From the NCBI GenBank assembly GCA_944386055.1, contig CALWZP010000015.1, positions 1 to 57,075 on the forward strand: a stretch of DNA of 57,075 nt, written 5' to 3'. This document shows, piece after piece, positions 43,078-50,694 of the stretch. The DNA comes from an uncultured Oscillospiraceae bacterium (GTDB taxonomy: Bacteria; Bacillota; Clostridia; Oscillospirales; Oscillospiraceae). Position 1 is the stretch's first letter, and each line of letters starts with the position of its first letter. A program made the translations under genes and the position numbers. The notes under the pieces are model-generated. The model did no database searches and was not told where the DNA came from. It saw nothing but the letters and a program-made list of their open reading frames with translations.

Positions 43078-43578
43078 TCACCCAGCCACCGGAGCCTGGA
43101 CTGGGGCGACAGACCCTTTTCCGAAAAGAATAAAAAGAAAGGGGAGAAAATCTGGCAGCAGGACGGATAGAAAAAGGTGATCGGTGAGCCGCAGCAGCAG
43201 GGAGGAGAGCGCGGCGGTCCAACTGGTCAGCGGGGCAAGAAGGAGAGACAGAGATCCGGGGAAAGCTGGCAGGCACAGCTCCGCCAGGGTCACCGCCAGA
43301 TAGAGTGCGGCGGCGATGGCAGCGGAGAGGGCGATCTCCCACCTGGTCATGGACCGGAAGGCCCACAGGCCGCCCAGCAGGAGGAGTGCGAGGAACAAAA
43401 TCCACTGGAAGATGGAGGACCGGATGGGGTCCAGGGAGACATGAAGCATGCCGTCGGCTCCCGTGGAGGAGACGACAAAAAACCAGCGCCCCAGGAAGAT
43501 CGTGAGAAAATGGGTGACGATGCCGGCGGCGATGCAGTAGACGGGCACGCGCCACAGGGTATGGGGACGAAGCTTCAT
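43078..43578 (-). CDS. Hypothetical small membrane protein
   Basis: This 166-aa protein has four predicted membrane segments (about residues 12-36, 56-72, 80-103 and 135-155). It is otherwise featureless. I recognise no family. AGGAGGGATGC precedes the ATG. The next gene upstream on the same strand, a predicted anchored protein, ends 76 bp before its start, so the two may be co-transcribed. Confidence 0.6.
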   Translation of the reverse strand: MKLRPHTLWRVPVYCIAAGIVTHFLTIFLGRWFFVVSSTGADGMLHVSLDPIRSSIFQWILFLALLLLGGLWAFRSMTRWEIALSAAIAAALYLAVTLAELCLPAFPGSLSLLLAPLTSWTAALSSLLLRLTDHLFLSVLLPDFLPFLFILFGKGSVAPVQAPVAG

Positions 43579-43653
43579 AGTGCATCCCTCCTGGTTATGA
43601 GGATGGCGCCTGCCGCCCCAACGGGGGATGGACAGGGGCGGCGGATGGGAGCG

Positions 43654-44196
43654 TCAGGGCTCCAGGCTCTGGATGAGCAGGGAGAGCCCCTGGGCCTGGA
43701 GCTGGGGGAGAATCTCCGTCAGCGTGGGGGAGGAGGCGCCGGTCCGGTCGGGCTGAATGGCGGCGGCGATTCTGGGAAGGGCGGCGTCCACCGCCTCCCG
43801 GTCCTCCGGCGGCACCTGGGCCAGGTCGTCGGGGAGGGCGGCCAGATAGTCCTGGGCGGCGGCGAGGTAGGAGCAGACCTGCCGGTATTCCTCCTCCGTC
43901 AGGTCGTCCTCCCGGCCCAGCAGGGGCTGCGGGGCAGTGCTGAGGGCGAGGACCGCGGCGGTGAGGTCCTCCTTGGGGCCGGTGATGTTACAGCCCTGGT
44001 CCCACCGGGCGGGGGAGGGCAGGGTATAGAGCTCCTGCTCTGCAGACCAGAGAAGATGGCGCACCTCCTCCGCCTGGGTCTGGAGCTCCGGCGGCACCCG
44101 GTCCGCCGCGGCCCGGCCGGCCAGCAGGGCGCCCAACACCAGGGCGGCCAGGACCAGCAGAGCCACGCACAGCCGGACGGCGCGTGCGCGCGTCAT
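43654..44196 (-). CDS. Hypothetical secreted or membrane-anchored protein
   Basis: This 180-aa protein has a basic N-terminus and one strong hydrophobic helix (LCVALLVLAALVLGALLAG, residues ~8-27) ending near AGRAAADRV. It is therefore either cleaved by signal peptidase or anchored. The rest is an acidic, helical extracytoplasmic domain (EEVRHLLWSAEQELYTLP, then DDLTEEEYRQVCSYLAAAQDYLAALPDDL). I recognise no named domain. GAGGGGGAAT precedes the ATG at 44196, and a good promoter lies 42 bp further upstream. Confidence 0.6.
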   Translation of the reverse strand: MTRARAVRLCVALLVLAALVLGALLAGRAAADRVPPELQTQAEEVRHLLWSAEQELYTLPSPARWDQGCNITGPKEDLTAAVLALSTAPQPLLGREDDLTEEEYRQVCSYLAAAQDYLAALPDDLAQVPPEDREAVDAALPRIAAAIQPDRTGASSPTLTEILPQLQAQGLSLLIQSLEP

Positions 44197-44237
44197 GGCG
44201 CATTCCCCCTCTTGATCATACGGTCTGTTCTGTCCCA

Positions 44238-44266
44238 ATCATACCAGAGGGCAGAGACTCTGTCAA
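44238..44266 (-). promoter_or_regulatory. Promoter of the 43654-44196 gene
   Basis: On the minus strand, a perfect TTGACA (44266-44261) and TATGAT (44243-44238) are separated by 17 bp. Confidence 0.75.
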
Positions 44267-44407
44267 TCAAAGTGAACAAAAACGGGCGGGGAAAACAGAG
44301 GATGATGGTATTATTCGCTGATTTTGGCTGCGCGCTGCCGGCCGGAGCGGGGATGGAAGGCATTTCGAATTTTGTAATGATTTGTTGTCGCATTTTACCC
44401 AGAGTTG

Positions 44408-44416
44408 TGCTATGAT
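44408..44416 (+). promoter_or_regulatory. Extended -10 promoter of nfeD
   Basis: TGC-TATGAT is an extended -10 (TGn plus TATGAT, 44411-44416). The nearest -35-like TTGTCG (44385-44390) is 20 bp away, so the extended -10 would have to compensate. Confidence 0.45.
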
Positions 44417-44476
44417 ACATACGGAATACATACCATGGTGTTATCCTTGCCATGGAACGGAAAGGAAGTGTGTCCT

Positions 44477-44926
44477 ATGCCCCTGCCGGCCCTTTGGTTC
44501 GTACTGCTGGTGATCTTCGCCATCGTGGAGGGCGCCACCGTGGGACTGGCCTCCATCTGGTTTGCCGCCGGCGCGCTGGTGGCCATGGTGGCGGCGCTGC
44601 TGAGCGCGCCGCTGTGGCTGCAGATCGTGCTGTTTTTGGTGGTGTCCTTCGTGACGCTGCTGCTGGTGCGGCCGCTGGCAAAGAAATATCTGACCCCCAA
44701 CTATCAGGCCACCAACGCCGACCGGATCATCGGCCAGGAGGCGATGGTCACCGAGACCATCGACAACCTGAAGGGGCGGGGGCTGGTCTCGGTGGGCGGG
44801 ACGGTGTGGACCGCCCGGGCCGAGGACGAACAGCCCATCGCCGCCGGAACGGTGGTGAAGGTGCTGCGCATCGAGGGGGTGAAGGTATTCGTCGCCCCCG
44901 CGGAGGAGACCGTGCCGGCCACCTGA
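44477..44926 (+). CDS. NfeD-family membrane protein (short form)
   Basis: This 149-aa protein has three or four N-terminal membrane helices (ALWFVLLVIFAIVEGA, then SIWFAAGALVAMVAALL and LWLQIVLFLVVSFVTLLLV) and a C-terminal OB-fold domain (IGQEAMVTETIDNLKGRGLVSVGGTVWTA). This is the NfeD1b short form without the ClpP-type protease domain. NfeD proteins are nearly always encoded beside SPFH/stomatin genes, as here, and are thought to work with them in membrane microdomains. GGAAGTG precedes the ATG. Confidence 0.88.
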   Translation: MPLPALWFVLLVIFAIVEGATVGLASIWFAAGALVAMVAALLSAPLWLQIVLFLVVSFVTLLLVRPLAKKYLTPNYQATNADRIIGQEAMVTETIDNLKGRGLVSVGGTVWTARAEDEQPIAAGTVVKVLRIEGVKVFVAPAEETVPAT

Positions 44927-44988
44927 CGGGGAGAAAAACGCCTGAAAGCCGGAAGCGCAAGCGAAAGAGACAAGGAGGAGAGAGAACC

Positions 44989-45966
44989 ATGTTTGACTTC
45001 ATCAATCCCGCCACCATCATCGTGATCATCCTGGTGATTTTCATCCTGGTGATCCTGGCCAAGAACATCATCGTGGTGCAGCAGTCCAAGGCCTATGTCA
45101 TCGAGCGGCTGGGCGCGTTCCAGGCCGTGTGGGGAGTGGGCATCCACCTGAAGATCCCCTTCATCGAGCGGGTGGCCAAAGCGGTGTCCCTGAAGGAGCA
45201 GGTGGTGGACTTCCCGCCCCAGCCCGTCATCACCAAGGACAATGTCACCATCCAGATCGACACGGTGCTCTATTTCCAGATCACCGACCCCAAGCTGTAC
45301 GCCTACGGTGTGGAGAACCCCATGTCCGCCATCGAGAATCTCACCGCCACCACCCTGCGGAACATCATCGGCGATCTGGAGCTGGACCAGTCCCTCACCA
45401 GCCGGGATCACATCAACGGCCAGATGCGCTCCATCCTGGACGAGGCCACCGACCCCTGGGGCATCAAGGTCAACCGGGTGGAGCTGAAGAACATCATGCC
45501 GCCCCGGGACATCCAGGACTCCATGGAGAAGCAGATGCGGGCCGAGCGGGAGCGGCGTGAGGCCATCCTCCAGGCCGAGGGGCAGAAGCAGTCCCAGATT
45601 CTGGTGGCTGAGGGCGAGAAGCAGGCCGCCATTCTCCAGGCTGACGCCGCCAAGCAGGCCGCCATTCTGAAGGCCGAGGGCGAGAAGCAGGCCAAGATCC
45701 TCCAGGCCGAGGCCGAGGCCACCGCCATCCTGAAGGTGCAGCAGGCCACCGCCGACGCCATCCGCCTGATCAACGAGGCCGACCCCAGCGAGGGCGTGCT
45801 GACCATCAAGGCCCTGGAGGCCTTCCAGGCCGCCGCCGACGGCAAGGCCACCAAGATCATCATCCCCAGCGAGATCCAGGGGATCGCCGGACTGGCCGCC
45901 GGGGTGAAAGGCGTGTGGGACGCGGTGGAGCCCAAGAACCCGCCCAGGACCGTGCCAAAGCAGTGA
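44989..45966 (+). CDS. SPFH/stomatin-like (band 7) membrane scaffold protein
   Basis: This 325-aa protein has an N-terminal membrane hairpin/helix (IIVIILVIFILVILAKNIIVV) and an SPFH domain (about 28-190, with SKAYVIERLGAF, HLKIPFIERVAKAVSLKEQV and DPWGIKVNRVELKNI). A long alanine/glutamate coiled coil follows, with repeated ILQAEGEKQ-type units (about 190-245). SPFH proteins form large ring assemblies in membranes and associate with proteases and NfeD. A GGAGGAGAGAG box precedes the ATG. It lies 62 bp after nfeD in the same operon. The C-terminal PKNPPRTVPKQ tail is unstructured. Confidence 0.93.
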   Translation: MFDFINPATIIVIILVIFILVILAKNIIVVQQSKAYVIERLGAFQAVWGVGIHLKIPFIERVAKAVSLKEQVVDFPPQPVITKDNVTIQIDTVLYFQITDPKLYAYGVENPMSAIENLTATTLRNIIGDLELDQSLTSRDHINGQMRSILDEATDPWGIKVNRVELKNIMPPRDIQDSMEKQMRAERERREAILQAEGQKQSQILVAEGEKQAAILQADAAKQAAILKAEGEKQAKILQAEAEATAILKVQQATADAIRLINEADPSEGVLTIKALEAFQAAADGKATKIIIPSEIQGIAGLAAGVKGVWDAVEPKNPPRTVPKQ

Positions 45967-45990
45967 GCGGGACAAAAATGAGAGGACTAA

Positions 45991-46025
45991 GCGGGGCCGC
46001 CTCGGGAGAGGCGGCCCCGCTTTTT
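45991..46025 (+). terminator. Terminator after the NfeD-SPFH operon
   Basis: A perfect 13-bp stem (45991-46003 with 46008-46020) has a GGGA loop and is followed by TTTTT. Confidence 0.9.
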
Positions 46026-46083
46026 CGTGCGGAAAGTTGAGCGGCAGTTAAATTTGAGGCGGATCCTTCTGAGCAGCCCTCCC

Positions 46084-46112
46084 TTGCGGCGGGGAGCTGT
46101 CCCTGCTAAGAT
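46084..46112 (+). promoter_or_regulatory. Promoter of the XRE-TPR regulator
   Basis: TTGCGG (46084-46089) and TAAGAT (46107-46112) are separated by 17 bp, 26 bp before the start codon. Confidence 0.5.
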
Positions 46113-46138
46113 AGAGCCATCAGACAGGAGGTGCGCCC

Positions 46139-47215
46139 ATGAAATTGAACGAAGTGATCCGCACCCGGCGGCAGACCCTGGGACTGACCCAGGAGCAGCT
46201 GGCCCAGAAGCTGGGGGTGTCCGCCCCGGCGGTGAACAAGTGGGAGCGAAATCTGAACTACCCGGACATCACCCTGTTACCTGCCCTGGCCCGGACACTG
46301 GGGGTGGATCTGAACACCCTGCTGTCCTTCCAGGAGGACCTGACCGACGAGGAGATCGGGACATTTTTGAACCGCCTGTATGAGGTCAGTCAGAGCGGCG
46401 GCTGTGGGGCTGCCTTTGATCTGGCCTGGGACAAGCTGCGGGAGTACCCCAACAGCGACAAGCTGGCCTACAATACGGCGGGGATGCTGGCGGGCATCCT
46501 GGCCCTCCAGCCGGAGGAGGACAGCCCGGAGCGGCGGCAACAGGAGGCGGAGGTCACCGCCCTCTATGAGCGGTGCGTCCGCAGCGCCGATCCCCAGGTG
46601 CGGGAGTGGTCCGCCTACACCCTGGCCTCCCGCTGTGTGAACACCGGTGAACTGGACCGGGCGGAGGAGCTGCTGGGTCAGCTGTCCAACACCCACCGGG
46701 AGAAACGGGAGCTCACCGCCCGCCTGCGCTGGGCCCAGGGGCGGCGGGAGGAGGCCTGGGTGCTTCTGGAGCAGGAGCTGTTCGACCGGGCCCACAGCAT
46801 TCAGACCACCCTGCTGTCCATGATCGACTGGGCTCTGGAGAAGGGAGACCGGGCACGGGCCCATATTCTGGCCGACGCGGCCATCCGCTCCGGGGAGGTC
46901 TTTGATCTGTCCGACTACGCGGTGCTCTCCACCCCCTTCCAAATGGCGGCGGCGGAACAGGACGGACCCAGAGCTCTGGAGCTGCTGGACCGGCTGCTCT
47001 ACAGCCTGACGGTGCCCTGGGACCTGGCCGCCTCCCCCCTCTACCCCCACCTGCCCACCAAGGACGCGGTGGGGGAGGATCAGCGTGCCCTGATCCCGCC
47101 CATCTTGGACAGCGTGGAGCGGGACCCGGAGTGCGCCTTTCTGCGGGCGGAGCCCGGGTGGGAGCTGCTGCGGGAGAAGTACCGGGCCGTCGCGGGTGAG
47201 GATAGCGGACTTTGA
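46139..47215 (+). CDS. XRE-family HTH regulator with helical (TPR-like) domain
   Basis: The N-terminal Cro/C1 HTH (residues 1-65: LNEVIRTRRQTLGLTQEQLAQKL, then SAPAVNKWERNLNYPDITLLPALARTL) is followed by about 290 residues of alpha-helical repeats. These resemble TPR units (EWSAYTLASRCVNTGELDRAEELLGQL, KGDRARAHILADAAIRSG). This 358-aa architecture is common in Clostridia. The class is sometimes controlled by peptides or protein partners, but no partner gene is adjacent. AGGAGGTGC precedes the ATG. Its stop overlaps the -35 of the following promoter. Confidence 0.82.
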   Translation: MKLNEVIRTRRQTLGLTQEQLAQKLGVSAPAVNKWERNLNYPDITLLPALARTLGVDLNTLLSFQEDLTDEEIGTFLNRLYEVSQSGGCGAAFDLAWDKLREYPNSDKLAYNTAGMLAGILALQPEEDSPERRQQEAEVTALYERCVRSADPQVREWSAYTLASRCVNTGELDRAEELLGQLSNTHREKRELTARLRWAQGRREEAWVLLEQELFDRAHSIQTTLLSMIDWALEKGDRARAHILADAAIRSGEVFDLSDYAVLSTPFQMAAAEQDGPRALELLDRLLYSLTVPWDLAASPLYPHLPTKDAVGEDQRALIPPILDSVERDPECAFLRAEPGWELLREKYRAVAGEDSGL

Positions 47216-47241
47216 CAGGACCCGCCGGGGCGGGGTATAAT
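47212..47241 (+). promoter_or_regulatory. Promoter of the class II aldolase gene
   Basis: A perfect TTGACA (47212-47217) and TATAAT (47236-47241) are separated by 18 bp. The -35 overlaps the stop of the XRE-TPR gene. Confidence 0.75.
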
Positions 47242-47286
47242 GGGCTCAAACAGCCGCCGCGGCGGCGGAGAGAGGGATGGGGAGCG

Positions 47287-47919
47287 ATGACCTTTGAACG
47301 GGAACGGGCGCTGATCTGCGAGCTGGGACGGCGGATGTGGCAGCGGGGCTGGGTGGCGGCCAACGACGGGAACCTGAGCGTCCGGCTGCCGGAGGGGAAG
47401 GTGCTGGTCACCCCGGCGGGGGTGAGCAAGGGCTTCCTGAGGCCGGAGATGCTGCTGGTGGTGGACCTGGAGGGCCGGGTGCTGGAGGGGGTGGAGGGCT
47501 TTCGCCCCAGCTCGGAGACCCCGCTGCACCTGATGTGCTACCGGGTGCGGGAGGCTGTGGGCGGGGTGTGCCATGCCCACCCGCCCACAGCCACCGCCTT
47601 CGCCTGTGCCCGGCTGCCCCTGGACCGGCCCATCCTCAGCGAGATCGCCATGACCCTGGGGACGGTGCCGGTGGCCCCCTACGGCCAGTCGGGGACAGAG
47701 GAGCTGCCACGGGCGGCGGCGCCCCTGATCGCGGAGCACGACGGGGTGCTGCTGGCCAACCACGGGGCGGTGACGGTGGGGGCGGACCTGGAGCAGGCCT
47801 ACTACCGCATGGAGACGGTGGAGCACACCGCCCTGATCCACTGGAGGGCCGCCGCCCTGGGGGGCGGGGTGCCCCTGACGGAGGAGCAGCTGGCGGCGCT
47901 GCGGCCGAAAAAAGAATAG
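47287..47919 (+). CDS. Class II aldolase/adducin-family protein
   Basis: This is a zinc-dependent aldolase or epimerase of the L-fuculose-1-phosphate aldolase/L-ribulose-5-phosphate 4-epimerase superfamily. The 210-aa protein has NDGNLSVRL near the N-terminus, the phosphate-binding region TPAGVSKGFL, the metal-binding CHAHPPTATAFA (His-x-His) and a third ligand in LLANHGAVTVG. A catalytic acid is probably the glutamate in PSSETPLH. Length and motifs fit fuculose-phosphate aldolase, but no sugar kinase, isomerase or transporter is adjacent, so the substrate is open. The GTG or ATG alternatives upstream lie inside the promoter. Confidence 0.85.
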   Translation: MTFERERALICELGRRMWQRGWVAANDGNLSVRLPEGKVLVTPAGVSKGFLRPEMLLVVDLEGRVLEGVEGFRPSSETPLHLMCYRVREAVGGVCHAHPPTATAFACARLPLDRPILSEIAMTLGTVPVAPYGQSGTEELPRAAAPLIAEHDGVLLANHGAVTVGADLEQAYYRMETVEHTALIHWRAAALGGGVPLTEEQLAALRPKKE

Positions 47920-47920
47920 A

Positions 47921-47953
47921 GAGGAGGGGCGGCGCTTTGCGCCGCCCCTCCTC
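47921..47953 (+). terminator. Hairpin after the aldolase gene
   Basis: A perfect 15-bp stem (47921-47935 with 47939-47953) with a TTT loop starts 1 nt after the stop codon. Confidence 0.7.
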
Positions 47954-48021
47954 TGTCTCAGAGCGGGACGCCGGGCTGGACTTGCGTCCCGCCACATTTT
48001 TAGGGCCGCAGGGAGGGAAAA

Positions 48022-48053
48022 CTCCCGCCCGCGCAGGAATCGGCGGGCGGGAG
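48022..48053 (-). terminator. Terminator after the AGCS symporter
   Basis: CTCCCGCCCGC (48022-48032) pairs with GCGGGCGGGAG (48043-48053). On the minus strand it is followed by TTTTCC. Confidence 0.7.
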
Positions 48054-48060
48054 CTGCAGA

Positions 48061-49461
48061 TCAGGAGGGGAGGCGGTCCCGGCGGAAGTAGTCCCGGGTG
48101 ATCTTGGCCACGGTGCCGGACAGGAGGAGCAGGGCGATGAGGTTGGGGATGGCCATGAGACCGTTGAGGGTGTCCGAGATGTCCCACATGAGGGCGCCGG
48201 AGCCGGTGGCGCCCACGATGCACACCAGGACGAAGACGACCTTGTAGATCACATTCACCACTTTGCTGTCGTGGGTGAGGTAGCCCCAGCAGCGCTCGCC
48301 GTAGTAGCTCCAGCTGATGATGGTGGACAGGGCGAAGAAGAGCAGGCTGATCTGGATGACGGTGCCGCCGATGGTGCCGGGGAGGACGGTGTTGAAGGCG
48401 GCCACCGCGGCGGCGCCGTTGGAGGTGTAGGTATCCAGAGCGGCCTGCCCCAGGGGGAGGCCGGAGAGGAGCACCGCCATGGAGGTGATGGTGCAGATGA
48501 TGATGGTGTCGATGAACACCTCGAACACGCCCCAGATGGCCTGCTCGGCGGGCTCGTCGGTGGAGGAGGCGGCATGGGCGATGGGGGCGGAGCCCAGGCC
48601 CGCCTCGTTGGAGAACACGCCCCGGGCAAAGCCCTGGCGCATGGCCAGCATGATGGCGTAGCCGAAGATGCCGCCGCCCACCGACTCAAAGCTGAAGGCG
48701 CTGGTGACGATGAGAGACAGGGCGGCGGGCACCTCGGTGATGCGCATGCAGATGAGGATTACGCCGGCCAGGATGTAGAAGATGGCCATGAAGGGGACCA
48801 TGAGGGAGGTGACCTGGCCGATGCGCTTGACCCCGCCCAGCACCACGATGGCCACGATGACGGCCAGAATGACGCCGGTGACCAGGGGGTCCAGGCCCAG
48901 CAGGCCGTTCATGGCGCCGGCGATCTCACTGCTCTGGGCGATGTTGCCGATGCCGAAGCTGGCCAGACCGCCCAGCACGGCGAAGATGCAGGCCAGCCAC
49001 TTCCAGTTTTTGCCCAGGCCGTTCTCAATGTAATACATGGGACCGCCCTTGTGGACGCCGTTCTCGTCCTTGGTTCGGAACTTCACGGCCAGGGCGATCT
49101 CGGAGTACTTGGTGCACATGCCGAAGAACGCGGACACCCACATCCAGAACACGGCGCCGGGGCCGCCGATGAAGATGGCGCCGGTGACGCCGGCGATATT
49201 GCCGGTGCCCACCGTGCCGGCCAGAGCGGTGGTCACCGCCTGGAAGGGGGAGAGGTTGCTGCCGTGGTCCTTGTCCGACTTTTGGAAAAGGGAGCCCACG
49301 GTGTGCTTCATGATATAGCCGAATTTCCGCGCCTGGATACAGCGGGTACGGATGGTGAGGAACACGCCGGTGCCCACCAGGAGCAGGAGCATGACTGGGC
49401 CCCAGGCGAAGTCGTTGAGGACACCGTTGACGGCGGTGACGACCTCAAGCAGTCGATCCAT
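48061..49461 (-). CDS. Sodium:alanine/glycine symporter (AGCS family)
   Basis: AGCS transporters import alanine or glycine with Na+ (or H+). This 466-aa protein has about 11 helices and the family blocks LVGTGVFLTIRTRCIQARKFGYIMKHT, FQAVTTALAGTVGTGNIAGVTGAI (the ion- and substrate-binding GTGNIAGV stretch), GGPMYYIENGLG, and GFARGVFSNEAGLGSAPIAHAAS. The N-terminus and length are canonical. AAAGGAG precedes the ATG. It is monocistronic, with its own promoter and terminator. Confidence 0.95.
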   Translation of the reverse strand: MDRLLEVVTAVNGVLNDFAWGPVMLLLLVGTGVFLTIRTRCIQARKFGYIMKHTVGSLFQKSDKDHGSNLSPFQAVTTALAGTVGTGNIAGVTGAIFIGGPGAVFWMWVSAFFGMCTKYSEIALAVKFRTKDENGVHKGGPMYYIENGLGKNWKWLACIFAVLGGLASFGIGNIAQSSEIAGAMNGLLGLDPLVTGVILAVIVAIVVLGGVKRIGQVTSLMVPFMAIFYILAGVILICMRITEVPAALSLIVTSAFSFESVGGGIFGYAIMLAMRQGFARGVFSNEAGLGSAPIAHAASSTDEPAEQAIWGVFEVFIDTIIICTITSMAVLLSGLPLGQAALDTYTSNGAAAVAAFNTVLPGTIGGTVIQISLLFFALSTIISWSYYGERCWGYLTHDSKVVNVIYKVVFVLVCIVGATGSGALMWDISDTLNGLMAIPNLIALLLLSGTVAKITRDYFRRDRLPS

Positions 49462-49526
49462 ACGATTTTCTCCTTTTTCTCTCGATTCTCTCCGCTGCGC
49501 GCAAAAGTGAGCACACAGCGGAGACT

Positions 49527-49555
49527 ATTATACATGAGAGAAGGACAGGACGCAA
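49527..49555 (-). promoter_or_regulatory. AGCS symporter promoter
   Basis: On the minus strand, TTGCGT (49555-49550) and TATAAT (49532-49527) are separated by 17 bp, giving a leader of about 60 nt. Confidence 0.7.
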
Positions 49556-49569
49556 GAGAAAAATGGCAC

Positions 49570-49611
49570 AAAGCCGCGGGCGGATGCGACCATGCATCCG
49601 CCCGCGGCTTT
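49570..49611. terminator. Terminator after hpf
   Basis: A perfect 18-bp stem (49570-49587 with 49594-49611) has a 6-nt loop and AAA/TTT at the base. It separates hpf from the downstream AGCS unit. Confidence 0.8.
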
Positions 49612-49635
49612 GTTATAGTAAGGATAAAGCGGGGG

Positions 49636-50178
49636 TCAGTCGGCGGCATCCTCGATGATGCCGTAGTCGCCGTCGTTGCGGCGGTAGACCACGGCGAAGG
49701 CGCCGCCCGCCTCCTCGTCCCGGAAGGCGAAGAAGGTGTGGTCCAGCAGATTCATCTGGAGGATGGCCTCCTCCCGGTTCATGGGCTTGATGGAGAAGGT
49801 CTTGCTGCGGACGATGCGGAAGGGACCTTCCTCCTCCACCTCGGGGGCGAAGGAGGTGGGCTCCAGCACCTGGTCAAAGGCGCCCTGGCGCAGACGCTTT
49901 TCCAGGCGGGTCTTGTTTTTGCGCAGCTGCCGCTCGATGTCGGAGACGGCGGCGTCGATGGAGGCGAACATGTCGGAGGTGCTCTCCGAGACGCGGATGA
50001 TGGTGCCGCCGGAGCGGATGGTCACCTCCGCCTTGTTGCGGTCCTTCTCCACGCTGAAGGTGATGGAGGCGTCCGCCTCTGTCTTAAAATAACGGTCCAG
50101 CTTGCCCACCTTTTTCTCCGCATAGCTGTGGACGGACTTGGGCAGAGTGACCTTTTTATCGGTGAATGTAAACTTCAT
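49636..50178 (-). CDS. hpf: Ribosome hibernation promoting factor, long form
   Basis: Long HPF dimerises 70S ribosomes into inactive 100S particles in stationary phase. The 180-aa protein has the N-terminal S30AE/YfiA domain (residues 1-100: FTDKKVTLPKSVHSYAEKKVGKLDRYF, then EVTIRSGGTIIRVSESTSDMFASIDAAVSDIERQL) and the C-terminal dimerisation domain (IVRSKTFSIKPMNREEAILQMNLLDHTFFAFRD). GAAAGGAGC precedes the ATG. An extended -10 (TGG-TATACT, with TATACT at 50248-50243) lies upstream. This gene marks the border between chromosomal housekeeping DNA and the phage head module. Confidence 0.96.
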   Translation of the reverse strand: MKFTFTDKKVTLPKSVHSYAEKKVGKLDRYFKTEADASITFSVEKDRNKAEVTIRSGGTIIRVSESTSDMFASIDAAVSDIERQLRKNKTRLEKRLRQGAFDQVLEPTSFAPEVEEEGPFRIVRSKTFSIKPMNREEAILQMNLLDHTFFAFRDEEAGGAFAVVYRRNDGDYGIIEDAAD

Positions 50179-50403
50179 GAGGAACAGCTCCTTTCGTCCC
50201 GGAGGGGACCGTAGATGTGGAAGCGAGAGCTCCCTTAGGACAAGTATACCACATCATGGCAAAAAGTACAGGGGGTTTTTGTGAATCTGCTCAAAAAAGT
50301 AGGGAGGAAAAAGAGAAAAAGAAAAAATCATGGTTCGAGAGACAGAAAGATACAACTTTTGCGGCGGGGAGAGGCAGGGGTGGAGAAGGGAGAGGTGCAA
50401 GGG

Positions 50404-50694
50404 ATGGAGCAGAGCGGGCGCGCCGCGGCGGCGCGGGCACTGAGAAGGCTGGCCAAAGGGCGGCCCAATGACGCGGTGAAGCTGGCCTATCTGACGGAGG
50501 AACAGCTGGAGGAGATCGACCGGATGGACCTGACGGCGCTGGTGGAGTTCAAACGCCACGGGAACGGGGCGGTGGAGGTGAAGCTGGTGGACCGGGCGGC
50601 TGTCCTGGAGCGGCTTCTGGAGCTGGAGAGAGAGGAGAGCGGCGGGGCGGAGACCCTGCTGCGGGCACTGTCGGAGGAGAGCGGCGGAAAATGA
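50404..50694 (+). CDS. Small phage protein, possible terminase small subunit remnant
   Basis: This 96-aa protein directly precedes the terminase and overlaps it by 4 nt. Its C-terminal part (EEQLEEIDRMDLTALVEFKRHGNGAVEVKLVDRAAVLERLLELE) resembles the C-terminal end of TerS proteins, where a KL-D-RA-LE segment is typical. The usual N-terminal DNA-binding HTH is not evident. The ATG at 50404 follows GGGAGAGGTGC. In-frame GTGs at 50380 and 50281 would add a strongly basic N-terminus encoded by unusual A-rich DNA. The 50179-50403 gap is otherwise without a recognised gene or att site. Confidence 0.5.
   Translation: MEQSGRAAAARALRRLAKGRPNDAVKLAYLTEEQLEEIDRMDLTALVEFKRHGNGAVEVKLVDRAAVLERLLELEREESGGAETLLRALSEESGGK

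Noticed and set aside
47962-48000. A second hairpin between the aldolase and AGCS genes as a riboswitch or small RNA
   Set aside because: GCGGGACG/CGTCCCGC with a following ATTTTT looks like an additional terminator. There is no conserved riboswitch core.
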